Shown: positions 41,207 through 49,859, numbered from the stretch's first letter. The stretch: DNA of 64,000 bases from JACRGC01 sp035288785 (GCA_035288785.1 DATDZF010000009.1:1-64000), one strand, 5' to 3'. Made by a program: numbers and translations. The notes: generated by a model not told the origin, from the sequence alone.

Positions 41207-41427
41207 AGCAGCACGGGGCGGGCGTAGGCAAAAATCCGTTCTCCGTTCAGGGCAGGGTTTCTGCCTTCAACAATAGGTTTTTTAAGTTTGATTTGGTAGA
41301 ACTAATCTCTGATAATTGGGAAACAATAGACTTAGGTTTAGGGTTCTCATTCTCCAAGCAAAGCATGGGAAATACCAACAGGCTATGTTTCGCATTGATC
41401 GAATTTATCGAATAGGTGATTTGAAGT

Positions 41428-43083
41428 ATGGCAAATGAGGGAAAACTACAGAATCAGCAGGTATTGATCCTGCCCGAAGGCGCGCAACGGATCCTTGGAA
41501 GGGATGCACAGCGCACGAACATAGCAGTCGGGTATGCGGTCGCGCAGGCCGTGAAGAGCACCCTTGGGCCCCGCGGAATGGACAAGATGCTCGTCGATGA
41601 CATGGGCGACATCGTCATCACCAATGACGGCGCGACCATCCTGCAGGAAATGAACATCGAGCACCCTGCGGGGAAGATGATGGTGGAGATTGCAAAGACG
41701 CAGGACCAGGAGGTCGGCGATGGGACCACAACGGCAGTCGTGCTGGCGGGGGAGCTTTTGAAGAAGAGTCTGGAATTGCTAGACCAAAACATTCATGCCT
41801 CCACCATAATCACAGGATATAAGCAGGCCGCGGATAGGTCGCAAAAGCTGCTTTTGGATATTGGCGAGAACGTTACAATCAAGGACATTTCAACCCTCGA
41901 AAAGATTGGCGCCGTAGCAATGGGGAGCAAAACCATCGGCGTTGGCGCAACAAAGAACACGCTTTCAAAACTAGTTGTCCAGGCGGTTACGCAGGTTGGC
42001 GAACTGAAGGATGGCAAGATCACAATAGACAAGGACTTCGTGAAGATCGAAAAGAAGCAGGGCGGGGATGTTGCGCAGACAACGATCATCAACGGCGTTT
42101 TGATCGACAAGGAGGTCGTGCACCCGGGAATGCCAAAGAAAATTGAGAATGCGAAAATAGCTCTGGTCGATGCCGCTTTGGAGATCGAGAAGACGGAAAC
42201 AGACGCGCGCATATCGATAACTTCGCCAAACCAGATGACCGCGTTCCTTGAGCAGGAGGAAAAAATGCTCAGGGACATGGTGGATAAAGTCGCAAAGAGC
42301 GGCTGCAATGTGCTGTTTTGCCAGAAGGGCATTGATGATGTTGCGCAGCACTACCTTTCAAAGAAGGGCATTTTGGCAGCAAGGCGCGTGAAAAAATCAG
42401 ACATGGAAAAGCTCGTTAGGGCAACTGGCGGCAGGATCACCACCACTCTTGACGACTTGGGGGAAAAGGACCTTGGGAAGGCAGGCATGGTGGAGGAGAG
42501 GAAGATTGCAGGGGAGCACATGGTTTTTGTTGAGAAGTGCAAGGAGCCAAAGTCCGTAACCATTTTCGTGCGCGGAGGTACCCAACATGTTGTAGACGAA
42601 GCTGAGCGCGCGGTTGTTGACGCGATTGGCGCAATAAGCTCTGCAATCGAGGAGGGCAAATACGTATATGGCGGCGGAAGCACCGAAATGGAGCTTGCCG
42701 GTTCTCTACGGAAGTACGCAGTTGATGTGGGCGGAAGGGAGCAGCTGGCAATCCAGGCATTTGCCGAGGCGCTAGAAGTGATCCCAAGGACGCTTGCGGA
42801 AAGCTGTGGAATGGATGCCATCGATGCGCTTGTTGACCTTCGTGCAAAGCATGTCAAGGGATCCAAGGCGCTTGGGATTGACGTGTATTCCGCTAAGGTT
42901 GGCGACATGAAATCGCTTTCTGTGATTGAACCCCTGAAGATCAAGAAGCAGGCCATCCAATCGGCCAGTGAAGTCGTGGAGATGATCCTTAGGATCGATG
43001 ACATCATTGCTGGAAGGGGCAAAGGGCATGGGGGCGGGATGCCTCCCGGCATGGGCGGCGAAGACATGGACCATGGCCATTAA
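41428..43083 (+). CDS. Thermosome subunit (group II chaperonin)
   Basis: 551 residues. Marks: NIAVGYAVAQAVKSTLGPRGMDKMLVDDMGDIVITNDGATIL at the N-terminus, VGDGTTTAVVLAGELL (ATPase), ATGGRITTTLDDL, EKCKEPKSVTIFVRGGTQHVVDEAERAVVDAI and GKYVYGGGSTEMELAGSLRKYA, ending with a GGMPPGMGG-rich tail. It forms the double-ring chaperonin that folds proteins delivered by prefoldin (21282). AGGTGAT before ATG 41428 is a ribosome binding site. The 221 bases upstream (41207-41427) hold no gene; AATTTATCG at 41402 may be the TATA box. Only one subunit gene is in the window. Confidence 0.96.
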   Translation: MANEGKLQNQQVLILPEGAQRILGRDAQRTNIAVGYAVAQAVKSTLGPRGMDKMLVDDMGDIVITNDGATILQEMNIEHPAGKMMVEIAKTQDQEVGDGTTTAVVLAGELLKKSLELLDQNIHASTIITGYKQAADRSQKLLLDIGENVTIKDISTLEKIGAVAMGSKTIGVGATKNTLSKLVVQAVTQVGELKDGKITIDKDFVKIEKKQGGDVAQTTIINGVLIDKEVVHPGMPKKIENAKIALVDAALEIEKTETDARISITSPNQMTAFLEQEEKMLRDMVDKVAKSGCNVLFCQKGIDDVAQHYLSKKGILAARRVKKSDMEKLVRATGGRITTTLDDLGEKDLGKAGMVEERKIAGEHMVFVEKCKEPKSVTIFVRGGTQHVVDEAERAVVDAIGAISSAIEEGKYVYGGGSTEMELAGSLRKYAVDVGGREQLAIQAFAEALEVIPRTLAESCGMDAIDALVDLRAKHVKGSKALGIDVYSAKVGDMKSLSVIEPLKIKKQAIQSASEVVEMILRIDDIIAGRGKGHGGGMPPGMGGEDMDHGH

Positions 43084-43214
43084 ATTTTTTATTTTTTTAT
43101 TTTTCCCTCTGATTCTGTTTTTTCATCTGGCTAGCTTTGCCCTTGAAAAATCAACCTTACGGTTGAGGGAAAATCAACCAAGCCAAAATATAGGGGAAAT
43201 TGGTTTTGGATGGC

Positions 43215-43598
43215 ATGGACAAACTGATGCTCCTAAGCTTGCTTGGGGCCTTGCTCGGGATGCTTACAATCCTTGCGATTTCGAGGGGGATGCAGCCGCA
43301 GGAGATGAAAATAGACAGGATCACGGAGGGCGATGTTGGAAGGATTGTTGCAATCAGGGGGAGGGTGCAGGGGATATCGGATAGCAATGGCAACTATTTC
43401 TTCAGCGTTTGTTCCACAAAGTGCCTTAGGATTGCGGTTTTCGAGAACGCTGCAAAAAGGATGGCGCAGGCCTCCACAGATTTGGGGAAACTAAGGAACG
43501 GGAATATCGTCGCGCTTGAGGGCGTTGTGCGCGAGTACAAGGATGTTCTTGGAATAGAACTTCTTGACTACAAGGCGCTTAGGGTGGAAAAGAAATGA
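43215..43598 (+). CDS. Membrane-anchored OB-fold protein
   Basis: 127 residues from ATG 43215. A single N-terminal membrane helix (LMLLSLLGALLGMLTILAI) is followed by an OB-fold resembling tRNA_anti-type domains: EGDVGRIVAIRGRVQGISDSNGNYFFSVCSTKCLRIAVFENAAKRM, then GNIVALEGVVREYKDVLGIELLDYKALRVEKK. The pattern fits a single-stranded nucleic acid or oligosaccharide-binding barrel. The protein is probably exposed to the cell surface or cytoplasm depending on topology, which is not determined. It is close to the TctA-like gene that follows. Related NfeD-type OB-fold domains sit in membrane proteins, but this similarity is weak. Confidence 0.65.
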   Translation: MDKLMLLSLLGALLGMLTILAISRGMQPQEMKIDRITEGDVGRIVAIRGRVQGISDSNGNYFFSVCSTKCLRIAVFENAAKRMAQASTDLGKLRNGNIVALEGVVREYKDVLGIELLDYKALRVEKK

Positions 43599-43628
43599 CT
43601 GATTTGGGGGCGCACGGGGCCTTGGAAA

Positions 43629-44819
43629 ATGATTTTTGAGGCGGCGGCAGGCATAATGTTTGGCAGCCTTGGCGCAATCCCATTCATCCACCCGAATTTG
43701 ATACTGCAAACAATGGCGGGATTTTTCCTAGGCTCATTTTCACTTGCCATTTTTGCGGTAACCCTTTCGGTTTCACATGCGTTTTTTTCGGTGGCACCCT
43801 CATTGATGGTGTTGAATGGGTTTTCAAGCGAAAAAAACGGTTCGGGCATTACTAAAATATTCAAAATTGCGCTTGGGGCGCTGGTTTTGGCAATTGCGGT
43901 CCTGCCTTTTGCCTGGTTCCTGCTTCCATTCCTGAAATCGGCCTGGGGAGAGAGCTACAAATACATATTTCTAGCAATAATCATATCCAATTTTCTTCCG
44001 GAAAGGGGGCCAAAGGCGGCAATTGGAGGCAGTTCCATCTTTTTGCTCTCGGGAATATTCGGAACCATCACATTTTTCCGGGGGATTGTTGCCGAGCCGC
44101 TCTTTCCCATGCTTTCGGGCTTTTTTGCGGTGCCAGCATTGCTTTTAGGGAGGGAAAACGGTTGGAAAAGGGAATTTCTGGAGGTGGGAATTGGAGATGG
44201 GGTGGTGAACTTGCCAAACAGGGATTCCCCAAGCATTTTTGGGGAGGAAAAAAGCCTTGTTCTCGCGTGCGTTTTTGCCAGCGCAATATCCACCCTGTTT
44301 CCCGCAATGACTGTGGGCGTGATGCTGGGGCTCTTGATGCTGACTTTAAGGGATGACAGGGCGCTTGGGATTGCAGTACCGGCGCTCATAGTCTCGAAGG
44401 TATTTTATGATATTGTGGCTGCGGGAATAACCGGAAACACCAGGAGCTTTGCAAGCGTCCTTGCGCTGCCGCTTATGGAAATTTACGGGAAAACGGGGCT
44501 GCTCCTGGTTGCGGGGATGGCAATGATTGCCGGCTGCATTGCTTGCGCATTTTGCCTGAAATTCGAGAGGAGATTGGAAGAATTGCAGGCAATTATTGAA
44601 ACGGAAAACTTGAGGAAGGCGATTTTGGCAGGTATCCTTATGCTCGTTTTCCTCTTTGGGGGCATGGGAGGCATTCTAATTACAGCAACTTCCGCTTCCC
44701 TTGGGGTGCTGGGGCAAAAGGCCGGGGCAAGGAGGAGCTATTTGATGGGGGCGCTTCTGGTCCCGGCGCTCATATTCCAGTTTGGCTTAAGTGAAGATGT
44801 GAAAACCGCCCTGTTTTGA
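43629..44819 (+). CDS. TctA-like permease (COG1784 type)
   Basis: 396 residues with about ten hydrophobic segments. The N-terminal IMFGSLGAIPFIHPNLILQTMAGFFLG has the G-x-[IL]-P-x-[IL]-H-P-N motif of the archaeal TctA-like COG1784 family, and a symmetric GVMLGLLMLTLRDDRALGIAVPALIVSKVFYDI half follows. TctA is the large membrane subunit of tripartite tricarboxylate transporters in bacteria; these archaeal homologues usually stand without TctB/TctC, as here. The substrate is unknown. ATG 43629 is 30 bases after the OB-fold gene, suggesting an operon. Confidence 0.75.
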   Translation: MIFEAAAGIMFGSLGAIPFIHPNLILQTMAGFFLGSFSLAIFAVTLSVSHAFFSVAPSLMVLNGFSSEKNGSGITKIFKIALGALVLAIAVLPFAWFLLPFLKSAWGESYKYIFLAIIISNFLPERGPKAAIGGSSIFLLSGIFGTITFFRGIVAEPLFPMLSGFFAVPALLLGRENGWKREFLEVGIGDGVVNLPNRDSPSIFGEEKSLVLACVFASAISTLFPAMTVGVMLGLLMLTLRDDRALGIAVPALIVSKVFYDIVAAGITGNTRSFASVLALPLMEIYGKTGLLLVAGMAMIAGCIACAFCLKFERRLEELQAIIETENLRKAILAGILMLVFLFGGMGGILITATSASLGVLGQKAGARRSYLMGALLVPALIFQFGLSEDVKTALF

Positions 44820-44851
44820 ACAAATGGAATCGAATTGGATCGTATTGCTCA

Positions 44852-45382
44852 CTAGTTTCCTTTTGCCCCGGGCTTAATCACATACTTGGCCTTTTTGAAA
44901 TGGGACTGCGCATTGCTGGTAAGGGGAGCGCCCTTTTGGAGCTCAAGCAGGAAAATCGCAAGTGCCGCGACCTCGGAATGGGGCTGGTTTGTGATCGCAA
45001 TGTTGAAATCGGCTAGTTTGTATACCTCCGGCGGCATCTTTTCGGCGCCCACAACAACTACGATGCGGCGTGTTCTTGAAAGCGCCTGAATTTGGGGCAG
45101 CTTTTCCATAAGCATATGGCCATACATGGTGAGGTGCACGATAAGCTCTTTTTTTTGCTTCCTTTTCCTGAGGAATGAGCGCCAAGAGGGCTCGTAGCCG
45201 ATTTTCAGCTTCCCACCCCAGTTCTTGGCAACGGATTTGATGGTTTTAAGAATTTGGGGGTCTTCCTCACCGCCCAGGATGAGTTCATCCGCAAAAAACG
45301 CCCTTGCAACAAGGCAGCAGTGGGTGGTGACGCGGATGTCGCGCTTCCTGCGGTGGCCCATTCGAAGGATCGTGATTTTCAT
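44852..45382 (-). CDS. tRNA (cytidine-56 2'-O)-methyltransferase Trm56
   Basis: 176 residues. It methylates the ribose of C56 in the T-loop of archaeal tRNAs. The SPOUT fold marks are ILRMGHRRKRDIRVTTHCCLVARAF at the start, LIVHLTMYGH, RRIVVVVGAEKMPPEVYKLADFNIAITNQPHSEVAALAIFLLEL (the trefoil knot). The size and the strongly conserved archaeal sequence are typical of aTrm56. Immediately upstream (45388) lies the lipoprotein gene on the same strand, five bases apart. Archaea lacking Trm56 use a C/D guide RNA, so its presence settles this step in tRNA modification. Confidence 0.92.
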   Translation of the reverse strand: MKITILRMGHRRKRDIRVTTHCCLVARAFFADELILGGEEDPQILKTIKSVAKNWGGKLKIGYEPSWRSFLRKRKQKKELIVHLTMYGHMLMEKLPQIQALSRTRRIVVVVGAEKMPPEVYKLADFNIAITNQPHSEVAALAIFLLELQKGAPLTSNAQSHFKKAKYVIKPGAKGN

Positions 45383-45387
45383 CGCAT

Positions 45388-45840
45388 TTACCTGGCATCT
45401 ATGGAAAAGACGGTGCCCCGGATTTCGCAGGCGGTCTTGATCCGGACATTATAGGTGCCGCGCCTGTAGGGGACGAAATAGTAAAGGTTGAAGTAATTGG
45501 ATTGGTCTGGCGAAGCCACTTCGCGTTTTTCCAGTTTTATGGATGAATTATCGAATGCTACCTCAACAACTCCGCATTCGGGAATGTCAAGAGGGATCCG
45601 CCTTGCCTGGTAAGTGGTGCGGTTTATGCGGTTTTCGGCAAAAACCAGCACTGGCTCGCCTAGGGTAGCCGTGCAAAGGCGCCTTGGGCAATTGGGGGTC
45701 GAACTGGAAAGGGCTAAGTAGGATGGCGGCGAGATGCTCACTTCCGGCAGGGGGGAAACCATTGGCTGGGGGGGCCTGAGTGCAGTGCAACCTTGGGAAA
45801 GAAGGATTGCAAGAAGGAAAATTGCAATAATATGGCGCAT
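45388..45840 (-). CDS. Putative lipoprotein
   Basis: 150 residues. The N-terminus HIIAIFLLAILLSQGCTAL ends in a lipobox-like LSQGC, pointing to a lipid-anchored surface protein. The mature part is beta-rich with cysteine pairs (CPRRLCTATLGEP, and ECGVVEVAFDNSS, and CEIRGTVF) and resembles an Ig-like or CARDB-like domain (PLDIPECGVVEVAFDN ... VPYRRGTYNVRIKT). Function unknown. It overlaps almost end to end with the following trm56 gene on the same strand, so they share a transcript. Confidence 0.75.
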   Translation of the reverse strand: MRHIIAIFLLAILLSQGCTALRPPQPMVSPLPEVSISPPSYLALSSSTPNCPRRLCTATLGEPVLVFAENRINRTTYQARRIPLDIPECGVVEVAFDNSSIKLEKREVASPDQSNYFNLYYFVPYRRGTYNVRIKTACEIRGTVFSIDAR

Positions 45841-45912
45841 TTTAACCTAGGTGGTTGGGAAGGGGGCGAACTTAAACCTTTCAGTATAAGGAAAAAAGGA
45901 TAAAAACGAACG

Positions 45913-45962
45913 GGTCGCCTAAGAGAATCAGCATTGGTCCCTTTCAGAACCAAAGGGCGACC
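45913..45962. other. Strong hairpin in a 334-base intergenic stretch
   Basis: GGTCGCC at 45913-45919 pairs perfectly with GGCGACC at 45956-45962. Inside, TTGGT pairs with ACCAA (45934-45938 with 45949-45953). The asymmetric internal loop (14 bases on one side, 2 on the other) looks like a guide-RNA pocket, but no ACA box or C/D boxes follow it. A TATA-like AGTATAAGG at 45882-45890 would put a plus-strand transcript start near 45911, at the hairpin base. Confidence 0.45.
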
Positions 45963-46078
45963 AGTTCAACCCACCTTCACAGAATCCGCATCATTATGAC
46001 GCAGAACCGGAATATATACCTTTGCATTAATTTGGTCCAGCATAGCATAATGATGTGCTGGAGTAGGGAAAAATGAGT

Positions 46079-46135
46079 TTAAAAAGGGGTTTTTAAGGCT
46101 TCGAACCTTAGTTGTTGATGCAACACGTGATGCAA
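46079..46135. promoter_or_regulatory. Cluster of dyads and direct repeats before a small gene
   Basis: Three elements lie just upstream of the TATA box (GCAATATAAAC, 46142-46152) of the gene at 46175. They are TTAAAAA-GGGG-TTTTTAA (46079-46096), AAGG-7-CCTT (46095-46109), and two direct copies of TGATGCAA at 46116-46123 and 46128-46135, 12 bases apart. Direct repeats placed one turn apart before TATA are typical of activator sites. A further hairpin, CCAGCA/TGCTGG (46037-46061), is farther upstream. Confidence 0.5.
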
Positions 46136-46174
46136 TGATTGGCAATATAAACTCCTAATTGCCATCAATCAACC

Positions 46175-46585
46175 ATGGCAAATGGGCTAGGCAAACTTGA
46201 GTCCGCAGTTGCAAGGATTGCAAGCATACATGGCAGGGATGTTGGCAGGCAGGAAAGGGAGCGGGCGATAATGGGCTTGTTGGATGCATCGGGATGGAAG
46301 ATCTCGAATGCGCGCATGAACCTGCCAGAACCGGTCAAGCCCAAATGGCTTGCAAAGAATATCACGGAACTTGGGCTATCGGGCAGGATAAGGGCGGAAT
46401 ATGTGAATTCAATTTTGGATTTGGGGCTTAGAAATGAGCATATCAGATCGTTTAGGGCCCTTGCCGAGGCTGCCGGAATAACAAAAAAAGGCCTGATGAA
46501 AATGCTGGCAATTACTGGGCATAGGGTCAAACTGCATAAAGTGTTCGGAAGGAGAAGGGCCCTTGGCGGAAAAACCCGGCCATAA
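46175..46585 (+). CDS. Small basic protein with helix-turn-helix-like segment
   Basis: 136 residues. Mostly helical, basic and with no recognised domain. The segment FRALAEAAGITKKGLMKMLAITG has the spacing of a helix-turn-helix (AEAAGITKKGLMKML), so DNA binding is conceivable. Starts MANGLGKLESAVARIASIHG. GCAATATAAAC lies 24-33 bases before ATG, so the mRNA is probably leaderless. The dyad-rich upstream region (45841-46174) is unusually elaborate for a small gene, hinting at tight control. Confidence 0.65.
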   Translation: MANGLGKLESAVARIASIHGRDVGRQERERAIMGLLDASGWKISNARMNLPEPVKPKWLAKNITELGLSGRIRAEYVNSILDLGLRNEHIRSFRALAEAAGITKKGLMKMLAITGHRVKLHKVFGRRRALGGKTRP

Positions 46586-46642
46586 GGCGAAGGGCAGCAA
46601 AGGCAAGCTCCTCAAGGGGTCCTAGGTCCATCCCAAGAACCG

Positions 46643-46819
46643 CTAACCCTTGGTCACGTTTCGAATGGAGGAAATGACTGAACCCGAATTATTGGAAATG
46701 GTGCTTCCGGAGCCGCCAAATACCTTGTCCTTCACGACAAGGAACACTATTATGACAAGGAAAATGACGGATCCGATCAGGAGGATGTATTCGATTGCGG
46801 TTTGGGCCTTCTCGTCCAT
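46643..46819 (-). CDS. Pilin-like protein with type III (prepilin) signal peptide
   Basis: 58 residues from ATG 46819. The start MDEKAQTAIEYILLIGSVIFLVIIVFLVV is the archaeal class III signal motif: basic/polar start, the cleavage-flanking A-Q-[ST]-x-[IL]-E-Y, and a long hydrophobic helix. The mature part is short (GGSGSTISNNSGSVISSIRNVTKG). Prepilin peptidase would cut before AQT and the protein would enter a type IV pilus or a membrane complex through a FlaJ/TadC-type platform such as that at 28292. A TATA box (TCTTATATTG, 46846-46855) lies about 30 bases before the start, supporting leaderless transcription and this start rather than the one at 46843. Confidence 0.85.
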   Translation of the reverse strand: MDEKAQTAIEYILLIGSVIFLVIIVFLVVKDKVFGGSGSTISNNSGSVISSIRNVTKG

Positions 46820-46878
46820 GGGAATACAAAGGCATGGCAACAATATAAGACTTTTCCATCAAACACGCAGCAATGGCC

Positions 46879-47562
46879 TCATTTCCGAAGCACCCTAACC
46901 TTCTTGTCATATCCAACTACGGCAACTGAAACGTTCCTGGAAAATATGCCGTTCGCAACAACTCCCGGTATGGAATCGAGCTCTTCTTCAAGCCTTCTGG
47001 GATTTGGGATATTCCTGAAATTTGCATCGGCAATGTAATTCCCATTGTCGGAAATCCAGGCATCGCCATTTGGCCTTCGCCGTATCTCGATCCGGGCCTT
47101 GTATTTATCCTTCAAAAGCCTTTCGACAAAGGGAAATGCGAATTTGAGGATTTCGAGGGGAACCGTGCCTTTCAGCTTCTTTGCAAGTTTGCTGCCATCC
47201 GCAATCACAATGAACTTGTCCGCGAAATAGTCTATAACCTTCTCGCGGGCATGCGCTCCTCCGCCCCCTTTTATGAGATTTAGCTTGGGGTCAATCAGAT
47301 CCGCCCCGTCCACCGCCACGTCTATCCTTTTTACCTCCTCCGGCTCAATGAGGCTAAGGCCATATTGATAGGCGAGCGCCTTGGATGCAAGGGAAGTCGG
47401 GATGCATTTAAGCTCCAGGTTTTCCGCTCTGGCCTTTTCCGCAAGCAGCTTGATGAAAATAGCAGCCGTGCTTCCCGTACCAAGTCCAATTGTCTGTTTG
47501 TCGCCGATAAATTCCAGTGCGCCAGCAGCGGCATTTTCTTTTGCGCCCATAATGACCCCCAT
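46879..47562 (-). CDS. rpiA: Ribose-5-phosphate isomerase A
   Basis: 227 residues from ATG 47562 (47550 is another candidate). It interconverts ribose 5-phosphate and ribulose 5-phosphate. Marks: IGLGTGSTAAIFIKLLAEKA (phosphate loop), LKCIPTSLASKALAYQYGLSLIEPEEVKRIDVAVDGADLIDPKLNLIKGGGGAHAREKVIDYFADKFIVIADGSK, and the C-terminal YIADANFRNIPNPRRLEEELDSIPGVVANGIF. It closes the non-oxidative pentose phosphate route with transketolase and transaldolase (36-39 kb). It gives ribulose 5-phosphate for RibB and ribose 5-phosphate for PRPP. Upstream, GGGAAAATCAAAACG has a half-site similarity to the transketolase dyad; the full dyad is not present. Confidence 0.95.
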   Translation of the reverse strand: MGVIMGAKENAAAGALEFIGDKQTIGLGTGSTAAIFIKLLAEKARAENLELKCIPTSLASKALAYQYGLSLIEPEEVKRIDVAVDGADLIDPKLNLIKGGGGAHAREKVIDYFADKFIVIADGSKLAKKLKGTVPLEILKFAFPFVERLLKDKYKARIEIRRRPNGDAWISDNGNYIADANFRNIPNPRRLEEELDSIPGVVANGIFSRNVSVAVVGYDKKVRVLRK

Positions 47563-47763
47563 TGCCTTAAACTTTAACAAAGGGCTGCTATCGGGAAAAT
47601 CAAAACGAACAAACAATATTGATTGCCTTATGCGTTGAGGAAAAAAATAACTTTGCTCCTCACCACCACCTTAATTCCAACAGCCCTCCTGAGCTCATAA
47701 TGCAGATGGGGTTTTTATTACTATTCTGCATTGGATTTACAAACTGATTCTAGAGGTGGGGGA

Positions 47764-49068
47764 ATGAAACGTGCCATAATAATGGGGGCTGCTGGCAGGG
47801 ATTTCCATAATTTCAATGTGTACTTCAGGGACAACCCCGATTACGAGGTTGTCGCATTCACTGCAACGCAAATACCGGGCATCGAGGGGAGACCCTATCC
47901 TACGGAACTTGCCGGCAAAAGGTATCCGAAAGGGATACCCATCCTGCCGGAAAGCGACCTTACGGAACTTGTGAAAAAATTCAAGGTGGACGAGGTGGTT
48001 TTCGCCTATAGCGACGTGCCATACCAATATGTGATGGAAAAATCCAGCATTGCCAATGCCGCGGGGGCGGATTTTACGCTCCTTGGCCCGCAAAGCACCA
48101 TGCTCAAGAGCGTAAAGCCGGTAATTGCCATCTGCGCTGTGCGGACGGGCTGCGGAAAAAGCCAGACGACGCGGAAGGTGGCGGAAATACTCAAGAAGAT
48201 GGGGAAACGGATAGCAGTCATCCGCCATCCGATGCCTTATGGGGATTTGCGCGAGCAGGTTGTGCAGCGCTTCGAAACGTATGCCGACTTCGAAAAGCAT
48301 AAATGCACAATTGAGGAACGGGAGGAGTATGAGCCCCATGTCGAATGCGGCAATTTGGTGTTTGCGGGGGTGGACTACGGAAAGATCCTAAAGGAAGCCG
48401 AGAAGGACGCAGACATCATCCTCTGGGACGGGGGGAACAACGATTTTTCGTTCTATACCCCCGACCTTCTCATAGTGGTTGCGGATCCGCATCGGCCTGG
48501 CGATGAAATGACGTATTATCCCGGCGGCCTGAACCTGCGCCTTGCCAACATAGTGGTAATCAACAAGGTCGATACCGCAAAGGAGGAAAACGTCAGGATT
48601 GTTGCGGAAAATGCGAGTAAGGCAAATCCCAAGGCACAGGTGGTCCTTGCCGAATCGCCAGTGAGCGTTGAAGAGCCGCAGGCAATCAGGGGAATGCGCG
48701 CACTTGTCATCGATGACGGCCCCACGCTTACGCATGGGGGGATGGGGATCGGGGCAGGCCTTGTTGCAGCACAGAAATTTGGCGCAAAGGAGATTATTGA
48801 TGCAAAAAAATTCGCGGTGGGCTCGATTCTAGATACATATAAAAAATACCCCCACCTTGAAAAAATCCTGCCGGCTATGGGATATGGCGAAAGGCAAGTT
48901 GGCGAGCTCCAGGAAACCATCAACAGGTCCGATGCGGAAGTGGTGGTGATTGGGACCCCAATTGACCTTGCCAAGCTGATTAAAGTGAACAAGAAATGCG
49001 TGCGTGTGCGCTATGATTTGCTTGAACGCGGCGGGAAGATCGAGGAGGCGCTGAAGCGTTTTGCATGA
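47764..49068 (+). CDS. Cyclic 2,3-diphosphoglycerate synthetase-family GTPase (COG2403)
   Basis: 434 residues from ATG 47764, which has GAGGTGGGGGA upstream. Marks: RAIIMGAAGRDFHNFNVYFR at the N-terminus (a Rossmann-like motif), CAVRTGCGKSQTTRKVAEIL (a P-loop-like motif near residue 130), HPMPYGDLREQVVQRF, ADIILWDGGNNDFSFY, ADPHRPGDEMTYYPGG and VVINKVDTA. Members make cyclic 2,3-diphosphoglycerate (Methanothermus fervidus enzyme) but most homologues are uncharacterised, and some are called predicted GTPases. The specific product is uncertain here. TTTTTATTAC near 47712 is a possible TATA box. It stands alone. Confidence 0.8.
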   Translation: MKRAIIMGAAGRDFHNFNVYFRDNPDYEVVAFTATQIPGIEGRPYPTELAGKRYPKGIPILPESDLTELVKKFKVDEVVFAYSDVPYQYVMEKSSIANAAGADFTLLGPQSTMLKSVKPVIAICAVRTGCGKSQTTRKVAEILKKMGKRIAVIRHPMPYGDLREQVVQRFETYADFEKHKCTIEEREEYEPHVECGNLVFAGVDYGKILKEAEKDADIILWDGGNNDFSFYTPDLLIVVADPHRPGDEMTYYPGGLNLRLANIVVINKVDTAKEENVRIVAENASKANPKAQVVLAESPVSVEEPQAIRGMRALVIDDGPTLTHGGMGIGAGLVAAQKFGAKEIIDAKKFAVGSILDTYKKYPHLEKILPAMGYGERQVGELQETINRSDAEVVVIGTPIDLAKLIKVNKKCVRVRYDLLERGGKIEEALKRFA

Positions 49069-49152
49069 GAATTGCCGCATGCAGCAGGGAGAGGGATCGG
49101 AAAAATAGGGGAAAAATCAAACAGGGATAAATGAATGCGGGTATGAAATCAT

Positions 49153-49704
49153 ATGGCAAGCAGCAAAAACGGGGGGAAAGGGGCGGGTGGTGAATGGATT
49201 TCCACTGAAAATGCCCTGTTGGCACTTGCTGCATGCCTGGTATTCGTTGCCTCCTTCTATTATTTCCTGGGCCAGCCCCGGGAACACGATGTGCGCGGCC
49301 TTAGGGTTCTTTCAACTGGCGATCCTTACACTGAAATGAAAGCGATCCTTGGCGAGAAGGTTACAGCGATCAAAGCGGTTGCATATCCGGGGGAAGATGA
49401 GCGCAATTCATACCTCACACTGGTCACTGCGGAGATCGCCAGCGCATTTACGGCAACGGGAAGGAATGCAAGCATATTTGCATATGTGCCAGATGCAAAA
49501 AATGCAAGCGAGATGCTGATTGGATGCTTGCCGGAAAACGGCTACTGCACAAGCGAAAGGGTCGTAGTGCAGCTGGATGGCTGCAATTGCATGCGGATAG
49601 AAGGCGGCAAAATTTACGTCCTTTACGATGTCGAGAAGATAAAGGATCCGCGGCTCCGGACGCAATTGCGCGGCGTTTTCGGTGGCGTATTGCAGGCAGG
49701 TTGA
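49153..49704 (+). CDS. Membrane-anchored hypothetical protein
   Basis: 183 residues. A short cytoplasmic N-terminus rich in Gly, a single membrane helix (residues 22-43, NALLALAACLVFVASFYYFLG), then an extracytoplasmic domain. It has four cysteines (GCLPENGYC, GCNC) that may form disulfides. The later part, VEKIKDPRLRTQLRGVFGGVLQAG, is helical. The sequence YTEMKAILGEKVTAIKAVAYPGEDERNSYLTLVTAEIASAFTATGRNASIFAYVP suggests an alpha/beta domain; no family recognised. The DsbA-like protein in this window could act on it. It is followed by pyrE 155 bases later. Confidence 0.65.
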   Translation: MASSKNGGKGAGGEWISTENALLALAACLVFVASFYYFLGQPREHDVRGLRVLSTGDPYTEMKAILGEKVTAIKAVAYPGEDERNSYLTLVTAEIASAFTATGRNASIFAYVPDAKNASEMLIGCLPENGYCTSERVVVQLDGCNCMRIEGGKIYVLYDVEKIKDPRLRTQLRGVFGGVLQAG

Positions 49705-49859
49705 CGATGCACCAATATAGCAATATTGATGACGGGGGAACAAGGAAACTTGAGGCTCATTTTTTGCAGCGCCAAATAACATGAAAAAATGAAATCCTTG
49801 AGGGAGTCAAGCGCACCTCAAATCTCCTTAGAAATGAAAAAAATGAAAGGGTGGAGTTG

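Noticed and set aside
44068..44389. Minus-strand frames antisense to the TctA-like permease
   Set aside because: They mirror the codon bias of the real plus-strand gene and have no domain or promoter of their own.
45913..45962. An H/ACA or C/D box guide RNA
   Set aside because: The hairpin is good, but neither an ACA box directly after the stem nor paired C (RTGATGA) and D (CTGA) boxes can be placed on either strand.
46080..46120. A possible tRNA T-arm (minus strand AAGGTTCGAAGCCTT)
   Set aside because: The TTCGAA word forms only a short palindromic hairpin. No acceptor stem, D-arm or anticodon arm can be matched around it.
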